Shown here: positions 6,964 through 16,072 of the stretch, in pieces
Layout of the letters: every line of letters starts with the position of its first letter
Position numbering within the stretch: position 1 is the stretch's first letter
Assembly: GCA_913041025.1 (NCBI GenBank)
Contig: CAJWGQ010000039.1
Coordinates: 1-17,608 of the forward strand
From: an uncultured Gammaproteobacteria bacterium
Lineage (GTDB): Bacteria; Pseudomonadota; Gammaproteobacteria; Pseudomonadales; Azotimanducaceae_A
DNA: 17,608 nt
Reading direction: 5' to 3'
Made by a program: the position numbers and the translations under genes
The notes under the pieces: model-generated
Seen by the model: the letters and a program-made list of their open reading frames with translations, nothing else
What the model was told of the DNA's origin: nothing
Database searches by the model: none

Positions 6964-7731
6964 GTGGCTAATTTATTGCAACTCAGTAATCTGGAGACGT
7001 ATTACGGGCCTATCATGGCAATCCACGGAGTCAGTTTATCGGTGGCTGAAGGCAGTATTACCTCTGTTTTGGGGGCCAATGGAGCGGGTAAGACGACTGT
7101 GCTCAAGACAATTAGTGGTGCGATGGAACCGTTGAAAGGCACAGTGATGTTATCTGATGCGGAGATCCAAGGTGCGGATCCAGATGTAATTGCAAGATTA
7201 GGTGTGGCCCACATCCCTGAAGGTCGTGAAGTATTTCCCTTCATGAGTGTTGAAGAAAATTTATTGATGGGCGCGTTTTCAAGGAATGATTCTGATATCC
7301 AGGCGGATGTAGAACTTGTTTTTAGTTATTTCCCAGTACTTGCTTCTCTGCGGACCACTCAAGCTGTCAAGCTGTCGGGTGGTCAGCAGCAAATGTTGGC
7401 GATTGGAAGAGGGCTAATGCTCAGGCCCAAGTTAATGTTGCTTGACGAACCTTCTCTGGGTCTTTCTCCGAAATTGGTTTCTGAAATATCGGAAATTATC
7501 TCGCGTTTGAATAGAGAACAGGGCGTAACAATTTTACTGGTAGAACAAAATGCAAAAATGGCGCTAGACATCGGTGACTATGGTTTTGTTATGGAGCTGG
7601 GTCGGATTGTAATGGAGGATACGTGTTCGCGCCTGAAAGCTTCGACTGACATCCAGGAATTCTATTTAGGTATGAAGGATGAAGGTGCAAGAGGACGTCG
7701 ACGCTGGAAACAGAGAAAAACATGGCGATAG
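6964..7731 (+). CDS. LivF-type ABC transporter ATP-binding protein with basic C-terminal tail
   Basis: 255-residue second ATPase of the importer. It has a GTG start 2 bp after the LivG-type stop. Walker A is GANGAGKT (37-44), signature LSGGQQQ (137-143), Walker B LMLLDEP (157-163). The switch residue is Q195 in VEQN, the usual LivF variant in place of histidine. LivF proteins normally stop soon after the YLG seen here at 234-236. This one runs about 19 residues further into a strongly basic tail (GARGRRRWKQRKTWR), and its stop lies inside the acyl-CoA synthetase gene, a 10-base overlap. The tail may be real, or an extension created by loss of an earlier stop. Confidence 0.95.
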   Translation: MANLLQLSNLETYYGPIMAIHGVSLSVAEGSITSVLGANGAGKTTVLKTISGAMEPLKGTVMLSDAEIQGADPDVIARLGVAHIPEGREVFPFMSVEENLLMGAFSRNDSDIQADVELVFSYFPVLASLRTTQAVKLSGGQQQMLAIGRGLMLRPKLMLLDEPSLGLSPKLVSEISEIISRLNREQGVTILLVEQNAKMALDIGDYGFVMELGRIVMEDTCSRLKASTDIQEFYLGMKDEGARGRRRWKQRKTWR

Positions 7732-9554
7732 AATCGGCGAAGAACACTCAGCTGATTGATGGCGTTGCTACGGTGTCAGAACTGTTTCTTAAAAGGGTGA
7801 TTGAGCTAGGTGATAAAGTTGCTTTGCGAGAAAAAGATTTCGGAATATGGAACGAATATAGCTGGAGTGATTGGGGAGACTTTGCGAAGTGGGTTGGCTT
7901 GGGTTTGACCTCGTTAGGCTTTTCTCGAGGAGACGTGTGCTCAATTGCTTCTGAAGTTAATAAAGAATGGATGTTTGCTGATTTGGGCGTCATTACGATG
8001 GGAGGGGTGACCAACGGAGTTTACCCCACAGATGCTCCAAACCAAGTCGAATACCTAATCACCGATAGTGGAACCCGTTTTTATTTTGCGGAGGATGAAG
8101 AACAGCTCGACAAAGTACTTGAGGTGCGAGAACGGACACCGACCTTAGAAAAAATAATCATTTTTGATATGGAAGGGCTGCGTAATTTTGACGATCCTCA
8201 GTGTATAAGTTTTTCTCAACTAATCGAGCTGGGGCAACAATATGAGTTGGATCATCCTCAGTTATGGTTGGAAGAGGCAGGGAAAGCTAGCTCCAATGAT
8301 TTAATGATTCTTACCTATACTTCCGGGACAACGGGGCCGCCGAAGGGTGCAATGATTAGTCAGGAAAACATGATTTATATGATGAAGAATCTGCAATCGG
8401 TCTACGGAATTTATCCGGAAGATGAACAGCTAGGGTTCTTGCCGTTGGCTCACATTGCTGGACGTATGTTCTATACCTTTGCCGTGATAGAGGCGTGTTC
8501 GACGATTAATCTGATTGAAGAGCCAGAAACTGCTGTCAGAGATCAACAAGAAATTGCTCCGACCATACACTTTGCGGTGCCGAGAGTATGGGAAAAGCAG
8601 TACTCGCTTGTGACGATCAAGGTAAAGGAAGCTACCAGGATTGGCCGGTGGTCATACCAGCTTGCGATTGGTCTTGGGGCTAAAGTAGCTGAACAACGCA
8701 AAAACGGTTTGACGCCAAGCTGGTGGTTAAGTGCAGTGCACTTTTTGTTCGATTTTTTAGTGCTTAAGAACATTCGCATACTGCTAGGTATTGATCAGTG
8801 TCGCTGGTTATCCACTGCGGCCGCGCCCATAGCGCCTGAGCTAATAGACTGGTTCTGGGCTCTGGGTAAACCCATGTTTGAAGTATATGGTCAGACTGAG
8901 TGTACAGGGATTGCAACCGCCAACTCGGCAAAATTTAACCGAGTAGGGTCTGTAGGCAGGGCGACAGAGGGGACGGAAGTTATATTGTCCGAAGAGAGGG
9001 AAATTCTTATTAAAGGGCCAGGAGTTATTCAGGGATATTGGAACAAGCCTGAAAAAACAGCTGAGACTTTTGTTGGAGAGTGGTTACACACCGGAGATGT
9101 TGGTCGAATCGATGAAGATGGGTACGTATACATTGTAGACAGGATGAAAGATATCATCATAACGGCGGGCGGAAAAAACATCACACCGAGTGAGATTGAG
9201 AACCAGCTGAAATTCTCCCCTTTTGTCTCTGATGCGGTGGTTGTGGGCGATAAGAGACCCTATTTGACTTGCCTTGTTATGATTGATCAAGAAAACGTAA
9301 CAAACTATGCTCAGGACAAGAACGTTCCATTTACGAACTACACAAGTTTGTGTCATACCCAGGAGGTTCAGGATCTTATATGGGAGGAGATTGAGGCCGT
9401 TAACTTGAAGTTTGCGAGAGTTGAGACAATCAAGAAGTTCAGGTTAATTGATCAGCTGCTTGATCCTGAGGATGAAGAATTGACACCAACGATGAAATTG
9501 AAACGTAAAGTGGTGAACGAAAAGTATCTGAAATTGATAGAGGAAATGTATTAG
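7722..9554 (+). CDS. AMP-forming long-chain acyl-CoA synthetase-like ligase
   Basis: 610-residue adenylate-forming enzyme that would activate a carboxylic acid with ATP and CoA. The phosphate-binding loop is YTSGTTGPPKG (199-209). The A5 motif is YGQTE (389-393), the TGD motif is 457-459, and R474 in DRMKDII is followed by the hinge TAGGKNITPSEIE. The putative A10 lysine is in PTMKLKRK near 592-594. Size and the insertion before A5 fit the FadD15/long-chain or bubblegum-like acyl-CoA synthetases; there is no signal peptide or membrane anchor. It sits between the transporter ATPase and the substrate-binding protein, overlapping the former by 10 bases and ending 9 bp before the latter. The imported substrate is therefore probably an acid, possibly aromatic, alicyclic or a fatty acid. 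Chain-length preference cannot be read here. Confidence 0.92.
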   Translation: MAIESAKNTQLIDGVATVSELFLKRVIELGDKVALREKDFGIWNEYSWSDWGDFAKWVGLGLTSLGFSRGDVCSIASEVNKEWMFADLGVITMGGVTNGVYPTDAPNQVEYLITDSGTRFYFAEDEEQLDKVLEVRERTPTLEKIIIFDMEGLRNFDDPQCISFSQLIELGQQYELDHPQLWLEEAGKASSNDLMILTYTSGTTGPPKGAMISQENMIYMMKNLQSVYGIYPEDEQLGFLPLAHIAGRMFYTFAVIEACSTINLIEEPETAVRDQQEIAPTIHFAVPRVWEKQYSLVTIKVKEATRIGRWSYQLAIGLGAKVAEQRKNGLTPSWWLSAVHFLFDFLVLKNIRILLGIDQCRWLSTAAAPIAPELIDWFWALGKPMFEVYGQTECTGIATANSAKFNRVGSVGRATEGTEVILSEEREILIKGPGVIQGYWNKPEKTAETFVGEWLHTGDVGRIDEDGYVYIVDRMKDIIITAGGKNITPSEIENQLKFSPFVSDAVVVGDKRPYLTCLVMIDQENVTNYAQDKNVPFTNYTSLCHTQEVQDLIWEEIEAVNLKFARVETIKKFRLIDQLLDPEDEELTPTMKLKRKVVNEKYLKLIEEMY

Positions 9555-9563
9555 GGGAGAGTC

Positions 9564-10742
9564 ATGGTGAAAATCAGTTCATATCTTATTCTTATGGTGC
9601 TGTTATTTGGTTGTGGTGGTGGCTCAAACCAGGGTTCAGAGGTTGAGATAAATGGGGTCAGTGAATCTGAGATCCGGATAGGCACGCACACCGATTTGTC
9701 TGGCCCCGTGGCTATCTGGGGAGTCGGCGCGACAAATGGTGCCCGTTTGCGTTTTTCCGAAATCAACGAGGCAGGTGGTGTGCACGATCGCCTAATACGA
9801 TTTATCGTAGAGGACACTACTTATGCCGTGCCCAAGGCAATATCTGCGGCGAATAAGCTGATCAATCGTGACGGAATATTTGCGATGCTAATGGGTCTTG
9901 GAACTCCAGCAAACAATGCAATTATGCCCATTCAATTCGCAGCTAACGTGCCTAATCTGTTTCCAATCAGTGGTGGAAGGAAAATGATCATGCCCTCACA
10001 CAAGTTGAAGTTTACACAGCGAGGGACTTATTACGATGAGATGCGTGCGGCCGTAAAGTATTTTGTCAACGAGCGGCAGAAAGAACGAGTTTGTGTAGTC
10101 TATCAAGATACAGATTATGGACAGGAGATACTGGATGGCGTGGAGGATCAGGTAAAGGCGATGGGTCTTAAAATCGTCGCTCTCTCATCTCACAAGCCGA
10201 CCGAAACCGAATTCACTGCCGTAATCTTGAAGTTAAAGAACGCGGACTGTGATGTCGTGATGATGGGTACGATACACACAGATACGATACTGATACTTGA
10301 TGCGGCTAAAAAGATAGGCTGGGCAAATGTTGACTGGGTTGGAAATAATGCTACCTATGCCCAGGTGGTTGCAGAGCAAGAAAGTGCAGAAGGTTACTTT
10401 TGCTTCACTCATATGGCGAAAATTTATTCGGATGAGGACATGAGTCCGGAGCTAAAAGCCTGGTGGGATAGATATGTCACGATGTTTAACGAAGAGCCTG
10501 GAGTTCCCGCTATGGAAGGCTATCGCGCTGCAGACTTGGTCTACGAGGCTTTGGATCGAGCAGGACGAGAGGTAACAACTGACGGGTTCATTGCCGCCCT
10601 GGAAAGTATCGATGAATATACGGACTTGTTTGGTTATCGAGTCAGCTTCGGCCCAAATAAACACGGTGGAGCGACTGAGTCCGTATTAGCGCAGGTCAAG
10701 GACGGTCGTTGGGTAGCACTCGAGCAGGCAGTTTCTTATTAA
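9564..10742 (+). CDS. LivK-type ABC transporter substrate-binding lipoprotein
   Basis: 392-residue periplasmic binding protein (Peripla_BP_6 type). The N-terminus MVKISSYLILMVLLFGC is a lipoprotein signal peptide with the lipobox ending at C17 and a GGGSNQGS linker, so it is anchored in a membrane facing the periplasm. The mature start SESEIRIGTHTDLSGPVAIWG is the classic first strand and loop of the LIV family. The second lobe includes ERVCVVYQDTDYGQEI and the closing GYRAADLVYEALDRAG. A strong GGGGAGA ribosome site lies 3-9 bases before the ATG. Last in the operon, it probably recognises the acid that the upstream ligase activates. Confidence 0.93.
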   Translation: MVKISSYLILMVLLFGCGGGSNQGSEVEINGVSESEIRIGTHTDLSGPVAIWGVGATNGARLRFSEINEAGGVHDRLIRFIVEDTTYAVPKAISAANKLINRDGIFAMLMGLGTPANNAIMPIQFAANVPNLFPISGGRKMIMPSHKLKFTQRGTYYDEMRAAVKYFVNERQKERVCVVYQDTDYGQEILDGVEDQVKAMGLKIVALSSHKPTETEFTAVILKLKNADCDVVMMGTIHTDTILILDAAKKIGWANVDWVGNNATYAQVVAEQESAEGYFCFTHMAKIYSDEDMSPELKAWWDRYVTMFNEEPGVPAMEGYRAADLVYEALDRAGREVTTDGFIAALESIDEYTDLFGYRVSFGPNKHGGATESVLAQVKDGRWVALEQAVSY

Positions 10743-10748
10743 ACTTCG

Positions 10749-11621
10749 TTAGAGAACAGAGCGGCTTAAGCGCAAGTTGTCGTAATTTCGAGGTTCCCTA
10801 AAATTAACTCTTTGGGGAGACTCTCCTTTAATTGTGACTCGATGTCCTTGCCTCGGTTGTGGCCAGTAGTCCCACATTGCAAAATGTTGCGCTGAACGAT
10901 TATCCCAGAGTGCAATGGCGTTGACCGTCCACTGAAATCTCACTTGAAACTCGGGTCGTGATTGGTGGGTAAACAAAAGCTCGAGTATGGTCTGGCTTTC
11001 TTTTTTCGAAAGACCGTCAATCGTGGTGGTGAAACTTGGATTGACGTATAAAGCCCGCCTCCTAGATATCGGGTGGGATGTTACGATCGGGTGAATACTG
11101 CTTGGGTAATTGGTTTTATCATCGACACCACGATCGGTGTATCGGCCTCGATAGATGTGCTCTGACTCGTGTTTGGCATTGAGTTCAGCGAGAAAAGCTT
11201 TCATTCTCGTGGAGAGGGTTTCATAAGCTGCGTACATGCTGGAAAATAGAGTATCACCTCCAGTTTCTGGAACCTGATGTAGCTGTAACATCGTTACAAG
11301 CGGTGGTTCGCTGTCGCAAGATACGTCAGTATGCCAACCATTTCCGTTGGCGATTTTCGAGTTGGCATCGGTTTTGATTACAAATATTGCTTCGTCGTCC
11401 TCGAGAGTCGGCGCCGCAGGGTGGGAGTGAAGAGGTCCAAATTGTGTCGCAAAAGCGACCTGCTGTGTTGGGCTGAGCTTGGGTTGATCGCGAAAGAAAA
11501 GGACTGAATGCTCTGATAGAGCCTGCTCCAGTTCTTTGAATTCCTCATCGCTAGGTGAGATCAGATTCGCGCCGGATATTTCGGCGCCAATGACAGGCGA
11601 TAGTTTGTTGATTGTTAACAT
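10749..11621 (-). CDS. TauD/TfdA-family Fe(II)/2-oxoglutarate-dependent dioxygenase
   Basis: 290-residue non-haem iron oxygenase. The metal triad is visible: H97 and D99 in GWHTDVS, and H246 in WDNRSAQHFA. The 2-oxoglutarate-binding arginine is probably R261 in GHRVTI. Length and order match taurine and 2,4-D dioxygenases. Substrates of the family range from taurine and alkyl sulfates to aryloxy acids, and the residues seen do not settle it. The ATG at 11621 comes four codons after an in-frame stop, and an AGGG sits directly against it, so initiation signals are poor. It converges with the transporter operon (6 bp gap) and may act on the same class of compound, but that is only context. Confidence 0.9.
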   Translation of the reverse strand: MLTINKLSPVIGAEISGANLISPSDEEFKELEQALSEHSVLFFRDQPKLSPTQQVAFATQFGPLHSHPAAPTLEDDEAIFVIKTDANSKIANGNGWHTDVSCDSEPPLVTMLQLHQVPETGGDTLFSSMYAAYETLSTRMKAFLAELNAKHESEHIYRGRYTDRGVDDKTNYPSSIHPIVTSHPISRRRALYVNPSFTTTIDGLSKKESQTILELLFTHQSRPEFQVRFQWTVNAIALWDNRSAQHFAMWDYWPQPRQGHRVTIKGESPQRVNFREPRNYDNLRLSRSVL

Positions 11622-11719
11622 CCCTGGAGTTTAACTGATTAAGCGATTTTGTCGCTGGCACATTCTTCGATTTATTTGATTCGCCGTTGTGAACTGCTGC
11701 CCAGAATTAATTTCCATCG

Positions 11720-11725
11720 TATAAT
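11720..11725 (+). promoter_or_regulatory. Consensus -10 box upstream of malate synthase
   Basis: A perfect TATAAT lies 29 bp before the glcB ATG. No good -35 box is found 15-19 bp upstream, which suggests an activator-dependent promoter or chance. The leader would be about 20 bases. Confidence 0.4.
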
Positions 11726-11754
11726 GGCTGACAAGTAAACATTCTGAGAAAAAA

Positions 11755-13947
11755 ATGACGGTATCTCGAATTGAAAGAGGCGGACTAAGAGTAGCGCGGG
11801 AGTTAGACGATCTGGTGGAGAATGCTATCGCACCGGGCACAGGCATAGATGTTGAGGCTTTTTGGTCCGGATTTGAAAGCTGTCTTAACGAACTAGGTCC
11901 TGTTAATCGTCAGCTATTGTTGGTTCGTGACGAGTTTCAGAGTCAAATTGATCAATGGCACCTGGATCGCAAAGGCAGTCCCCTTGATCCCCAGGAGTAT
12001 AAGGCGTTTCTTTCGGAAATAGGGTATTTGTTGCCTGAACCGGATGATTTTGAAATCTCGACTTCTAACGTGGATGAAGAGATTTCTATCCTCGCGGGCC
12101 CTCAGTTGGTGGTGCCTGTTATGAATGCCAGATATGCATTGAACGCCGCCAACGCGAGATGGGGAAGTCTCTACGATGCCTTTTATGGAACAGACATAAT
12201 TCCAGAGACCCCAGGGAGAGAAAAGGGTAACTCTTATAACGCTGCTAGGGGAGAGCTAGTTGTGGAAAAGGTCGCGTCGGTTCTTGACCAGGTTTTTCCG
12301 CTTGCAGGAGCAAGCCACAGTGACGCGGTCAGTTATGGCATAGGTGAAGGGTCTGATGGAAAAAGGGAACTTCGAGCAATCCTTAACGATGGTAATAGTA
12401 CAGGTTTGCAGGAATCTGAGCAGTTCGTGGGTTTTCTGGGCGAGCCCGATCCTACGAGCATTCTGCTCAAACATAATTCGCTCCACTTCGAGGTGCAGAT
12501 CGATCGTGATCACAATGTCGGTGCTGTGCATCCTGCTGGTGTTAAAGATGTGATTGTCGAGTCTGCTGTCACCACGATTCAAGATTGTGAAGACTCGGTA
12601 GCCGCTGTTGATGCCGAAGATAAGGTGGCTGTATATAGCAATTGGCTAGGTCTTATGAAAGGTGATTTGACCGAAGAGCTAGAAAAAGACGGCCGCAAGA
12701 TTGTTCGCAAATTGAGTCCAGACAGGGAGTATCTTGATTTGATGGGGAATCCGCTGAGGCTGAAAGGTCGCAGTTTGATGCTGGTTAGGAACGTGGGTCA
12801 TTTGATGACCACTGATGCCGTTCTTGATGGGAATGGATCAGAAGTGCCAGAGGGCTTTTTAGATGGCTTTGTTACTTCCTTGGCCGCGATGCATGACTTG
12901 TTGAACGAGAAAGGACCTAAAAATTCGGCGGAAGGAAGTGTCTATATAGTAAAACCTAAAATGCATGGTCCCGAAGAAGTTGCCTTGACGGTGAATTTGT
13001 TTGAAAAGATTGAAGAAACGTTAAAACTACCGGCAAACACACTAAAGGTCGGCGTAATGGATGAAGAGCGTCGAACCAGCATCAACCTGAAAGCTTGCAT
13101 TGAAAAGGCAAAGGATCGGATTGTTTTTATCAACACAGGTTTCTTGGATCGAACGGGCGATGAAATCCATACGAGCATGCAGGCTGGGGCGGTTTTACCT
13201 AAAGAAGTAATCAAGGCACAAACCTGGATCAAGGCTTATGAGGATTCTAACGTGGATGTGGGGCTTAACGCTGGTTTTAGGGGTAAGGCTCAGATCGGTA
13301 AGGGAATGTGGCCGAAGCCAGATGAAATGGCTGAGATGCTAGATCAAAAAATTGGTCATCCTAAAGCCGGTGCAAATACAGCGTGGGTGCCTTCGCCTAC
13401 CGCTGCGAGTCTGCACGCTCTTCACTATCATCAGGTGAGCGTGGCATCGATCCAAGGTGAAATGGAAAAACGAACGCCGGCGAGCGTGGACGATATTCTT
13501 AAGATTCCCCTATTGGCAGGGGAAAATTTGTCTTCCGAAGAAGTGCAAAAAGAGCTCGACAACAATGCGCAGGGGATTCTGGGCTATGTCGTTCGTTGGA
13601 TCGATCAAGGTGTGGGCTGCTCTAAAGTTCCCGACATAAATGATGTGGGGTTGATGGAGGACAGGGCCACGCTTCGCATTTCCAGCCAACACATCGCAAA
13701 CTGGTTACACCAGGGAATTTGTTCAGAGGAGCAGGTTATAGAAACGATGCAGCGCATGGCCGCAATTGTCGATGAGCAAAATTCGGACGATAAATTCTAC
13801 CGGGATATGGCACCTAATTTTGATGACAGCGTCGCATTTCAGGCGGCTCTTGACCTGGTCCTGAAAGGTCTTGAACAGCCAAATGGTTATACAGAACCAA
13901 TTTTGCACGCCCGCCGAAGGGAAGCGAAAGCACGATTTGGAGGATAG
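11755..13947 (+). CDS. glcB: Malate synthase G
   Basis: 730-residue cytosolic enzyme condensing glyoxylate with acetyl-CoA to malate, the second step of the glyoxylate shunt and of glycolate use. The length matches isoform G (about 720) and not isoform A (about 530). Key residues by family pattern are R345 in LVRNVGHLM, the acidic magnesium ligands E437/E438 region in MDEERRTS, and D465 in [14 protein letters not shown]. The catalytic base is D636 in [13 protein letters not shown]. The G-form inserted domain falls in residues about 135-260. The [10 protein letters not shown] segment with C622 is also typical. The ATG is preceded by a weak GAGAAA. No isocitrate lyase gene is in the window. It converges with the sodium symporter gene, 30 bp apart. 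Confidence 0.97.
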   Translation: MTVSRIERGGLRVARELDDLVENAIAPGTGIDVEAFWSGFESCLNELGPVNRQLLLVRDEFQSQIDQWHLDRKGSPLDPQEYKAFLSEIGYLLPEPDDFEISTSNVDEEISILAGPQLVVPVMNARYALNAANARWGSLYDAFYGTDIIPETPGREKGNSYNAARGELVVEKVASVLDQVFPLAGASHSDAVSYGIGEGSDGKRELRAILNDGNSTGLQESEQFVGFLGEPDPTSILLKHNSLHFEVQIDRDHNVGAVHPAGVKDVIVESAVTTIQDCEDSVAAVDAEDKVAVYSNWLGLMKGDLTEELEKDGRKIVRKLSPDREYLDLMGNPLRLKGRSLMLVRNVGHLMTTDAVLDGNGSEVPEGFLDGFVTSLAAMHDLLNEKGPKNSAEGSVYIVKPKMHGPEEVALTVNLFEKIEETLKLPANTLKVGVMDEERRTSINLKACIEKAKDRIVFINTGFLDRTGDEIHTSMQAGAVLPKEVIKAQTWIKAYEDSNVDVGLNAGFRGKAQIGKGMWPKPDEMAEMLDQKIGHPKAGANTAWVPSPTAASLHALHYHQVSVASIQGEMEKRTPASVDDILKIPLLAGENLSSEEVQKELDNNAQGILGYVVRWIDQGVGCSKVPDINDVGLMEDRATLRISSQHIANWLHQGICSEEQVIETMQRMAAIVDEQNSDDKFYRDMAPNFDDSVAFQAALDLVLKGLEQPNGYTEPILHARRREAKARFGG

Positions 13948-13971
13948 CTTCGCTTAGGTATGACTGGCTTG

Positions 13972-13988
13972 GGGTGCCTAGGGCACCC
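13972..13988. terminator. GC-rich hairpin at the convergent glcB / symporter gene ends
   Basis: GGGTGCC (13972-13978) and GGCACCC (13982-13988) form a 7-bp stem with a 3-base loop. It lies 24 bp past the glcB stop and covers the last codons and stop of the opposing symporter gene. No T tract follows on either strand. It could act as a transcript-end structure for glcB, but is not a canonical intrinsic terminator. Confidence 0.35.
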
Positions 13989-15729
13989 TGATGTCGTCGA
14001 CTAGATCTCGAACCTCTTCGGGGACGTCATCCGTAAGTCTTGAAATCGAATATGCTGTCAACAAGTTAAGGATAGCGCCCACCATACCGATGCCTTGAGG
14101 GGAAATCCCAAACCACCAGTGATCTGCGTTGTTGTGTTCTGGTGCGATGAAGACGAAATAGACGATATAAGCCATCGTAAAAGAGAGTCCAGCCAGCATT
14201 CCCGTGACAGCGCCTTCGCGATTCATTCTTTGGTCAAAGATACCCAGTAAAATAGCCGGGAAAAGTGACGCGGCGGCGAGTCCAAATGCAAGCGCTACGA
14301 CTTGAGCCACGAAGGCGAAGTTGTTAATCCCAAAATACCCTGCGATCAAAATTGCGACGGTTGCGCTAATCCGGGCGAGCAGCAACTCTGATTTATCAGA
14401 TACCGGCCTGCCCTTGTTGAAGGTTTTTGCGTAGAGATCATGAGAGACCGAAGTTGAAATCACCAGCAAGAGTCCCGCTGCTGTCGATAGAGCCGCAGCT
14501 AAACCTCCTGCTGCTACCAGAGCTATAACCCAGGCAGGCAGTGCGGCAATCTCTGGGTTTGCCAGCACCATAATGTCTCGATCAACATAGACTTCGTTAT
14601 TGTTATTGGTGAGCGTGTTCGTTACTGCTCGAGAACCATCTTCATTCCTCTCGTTTGAGAAAGAGGGTTTTCCGGTGAAAGGCGCGCCAGGATGGTACTG
14701 AATTTTGCCGTCTTGATTTTTATCAGTCCAACCAATTAAGCCGATGTCTTCCCAGCTTTTGAACCAGCCATCTACCTGTGAGTATTGGGTGTTATGGACT
14801 GTTTCCACGAAGTTAAGTCTTGCAAATGCTCCTACCGCAGGTGCAGTGGTATATAAAATCGCTATAAACAAAAGGGCGTATCCTGCCGATTTTCGGGCGT
14901 CTGCGACGCTTGGTACTGTAAAAAAACGTACGATGACATGAGGAAGTCCTGCCGTTCCAATCATCAGTGCCATGGTAATTGCAAATACGTCAATCGTGCT
15001 TTTAGAACCGTCGGTGTATGGGGTGAACCCCAACTCCACGATCGTTTGATCAAGTTTTTCTAATACGGATAAGCCACTACCGCCTAGGACTTCGGATCCT
15101 AAACCGATTTGTGGTATCGGTACGCCTGTAATTAACATGGATATGAAGAATGCGGGAACCAGATAAGCAAAAATCAATACGCAATATTGGGCAACCTGGG
15201 TATAGGTGATTCCCTTCATTCCCCCAAGTACTGCATACATAAACACGATTGCCATTCCGACAACGACTCCCCAGGTAATTGGAATGTTCAGAAATTGGGA
15301 AAAAACAATACCCACGCCCCTCATTTGTCCCGCTATGTAGGTGAAAGAAATGATGATCAGGCAGACGACCGCTACTACGCGGGCAGTTGTCGAGTAGTAG
15401 CGAGTGCCGATGAAATCAGGCACCGTAAATTCTCCGAATTTTCTTAAATAAGGCGCTAACAAAAGTGCAAGGATCACGTAACCGCCGGTCCAACCCATCA
15501 GATAAACTGTTCCGTCATAACCCATGAAGGCAATGATCCCAGCCATAGAAATGAAGGATGCAGCGCTCATCCAGTCTGCGGCTGTTGCCATGCCATTAGC
15601 GATTGGATGCACTCCTCCGCCTGCCACATAGAATTCGCCTGTAGATGAGGCTTTAGACCAAATCGCTATTCCGATATAGAGCGAGAACGACAGAAAAACA
15701 AACAGATAGGTTAAAGTTTGAGCATCCAT
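13978..15729 (-). CDS. Sodium:solute symporter, VC_2705-type large subunit
   Basis: 583-residue inner-membrane secondary transporter of the SSS family, expected to import a small organic acid with sodium. About 13 helices are likely. The opening FYVAGGGVHPIANGMATAADWMSAASFI is the SSS sodium-site region. The segment TAGLPHVIVRFFTVP (259-273) is typical of acetate permease-like members. A long non-membrane loop at about 305-395 is rich in N, D and S and contains an EF-hand-like DKNQDG (336-341). It starts with the ATG that overlaps the stop of the DUF4212 gene by one base (TAATG), the standard arrangement for this two-part subfamily. Substrate is probably acetate or a related carboxylate, supported by neighbouring malate synthase. 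This is inference, as the subfamily is distinct from ActP. Confidence 0.9.
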   Translation of the reverse strand: MDAQTLTYLFVFLSFSLYIGIAIWSKASSTGEFYVAGGGVHPIANGMATAADWMSAASFISMAGIIAFMGYDGTVYLMGWTGGYVILALLLAPYLRKFGEFTVPDFIGTRYYSTTARVVAVVCLIIISFTYIAGQMRGVGIVFSQFLNIPITWGVVVGMAIVFMYAVLGGMKGITYTQVAQYCVLIFAYLVPAFFISMLITGVPIPQIGLGSEVLGGSGLSVLEKLDQTIVELGFTPYTDGSKSTIDVFAITMALMIGTAGLPHVIVRFFTVPSVADARKSAGYALLFIAILYTTAPAVGAFARLNFVETVHNTQYSQVDGWFKSWEDIGLIGWTDKNQDGKIQYHPGAPFTGKPSFSNERNEDGSRAVTNTLTNNNNEVYVDRDIMVLANPEIAALPAWVIALVAAGGLAAALSTAAGLLLVISTSVSHDLYAKTFNKGRPVSDKSELLLARISATVAILIAGYFGINNFAFVAQVVALAFGLAAASLFPAILLGIFDQRMNREGAVTGMLAGLSFTMAYIVYFVFIAPEHNNADHWWFGISPQGIGMVGAILNLLTAYSISRLTDDVPEEVRDLVDDIRVP

Positions 15730-15995
15730 TATTCGTCTTCCAGATCGGATGCTTCGTATTTTTTGTCAATTCGCTTCATCACAGCGCTATAAACGAAAAT
15801 GAGTATTACAAATACATAGATTGAACCTTGCTGAGCCCACCAGAACCCGAATTTGAACCCAAAAAACTGAATTGTATTGAGTTCGTCTACCAGCAAAATG
15901 CCGAATCCGAAAGAGACCAAAAACCAGACACTCAACAGTATGAGCATCAATTTGATATTAGCTCTCCAGTAGGCATTTCGTTTTGGATCTTCCAT
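15729..15995 (-). CDS. DUF4212 small subunit of the sodium:solute symporter
   Basis: 88-residue membrane protein with two helices (about residues 14-36 and 54-73) and charged ends. The segments YWRANIKLMLILLSVWFLVSF and FGFWWAQQGSIYVFVILIF are characteristic of the small subunit found beside VC_2705-type symporters. An ATG four codons further upstream (16007) is in frame. The start at 15995 is preferred because GAGAG lies 5 bases before it, while nothing ribosome-like precedes 16007. It is translationally coupled to the large subunit. Its exact role in transport is not established. Confidence 0.9.
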   Translation of the reverse strand: MEDPKRNAYWRANIKLMLILLSVWFLVSFGFGILLVDELNTIQFFGFKFGFWWAQQGSIYVFVILIFVYSAVMKRIDKKYEASDLEDE

Positions 15996-16072
15996 AATTA
16001 CTCTCATAAGCAGCGATTAGTTTTCAAGTAAAGCTTTGAACTGAGTTGTTGGGTGGATGTGAGTCAGTTAGA

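Noticed and set aside
4258..10742. Naming the operon livHMGF for leucine/isoleucine/valine uptake
   Set aside because: The fold family is clear but the embedded acyl-CoA synthetase points to an organic acid; substrate is unproven, so no liv symbols were assigned.
12256..12582. 108-codon minus-strand frame inside glcB
   Set aside because: It lies wholly antisense to a clear malate synthase and shows no domain; a shadow frame. The same holds for other long antisense frames such as 9084-9356 and 12942-13232.
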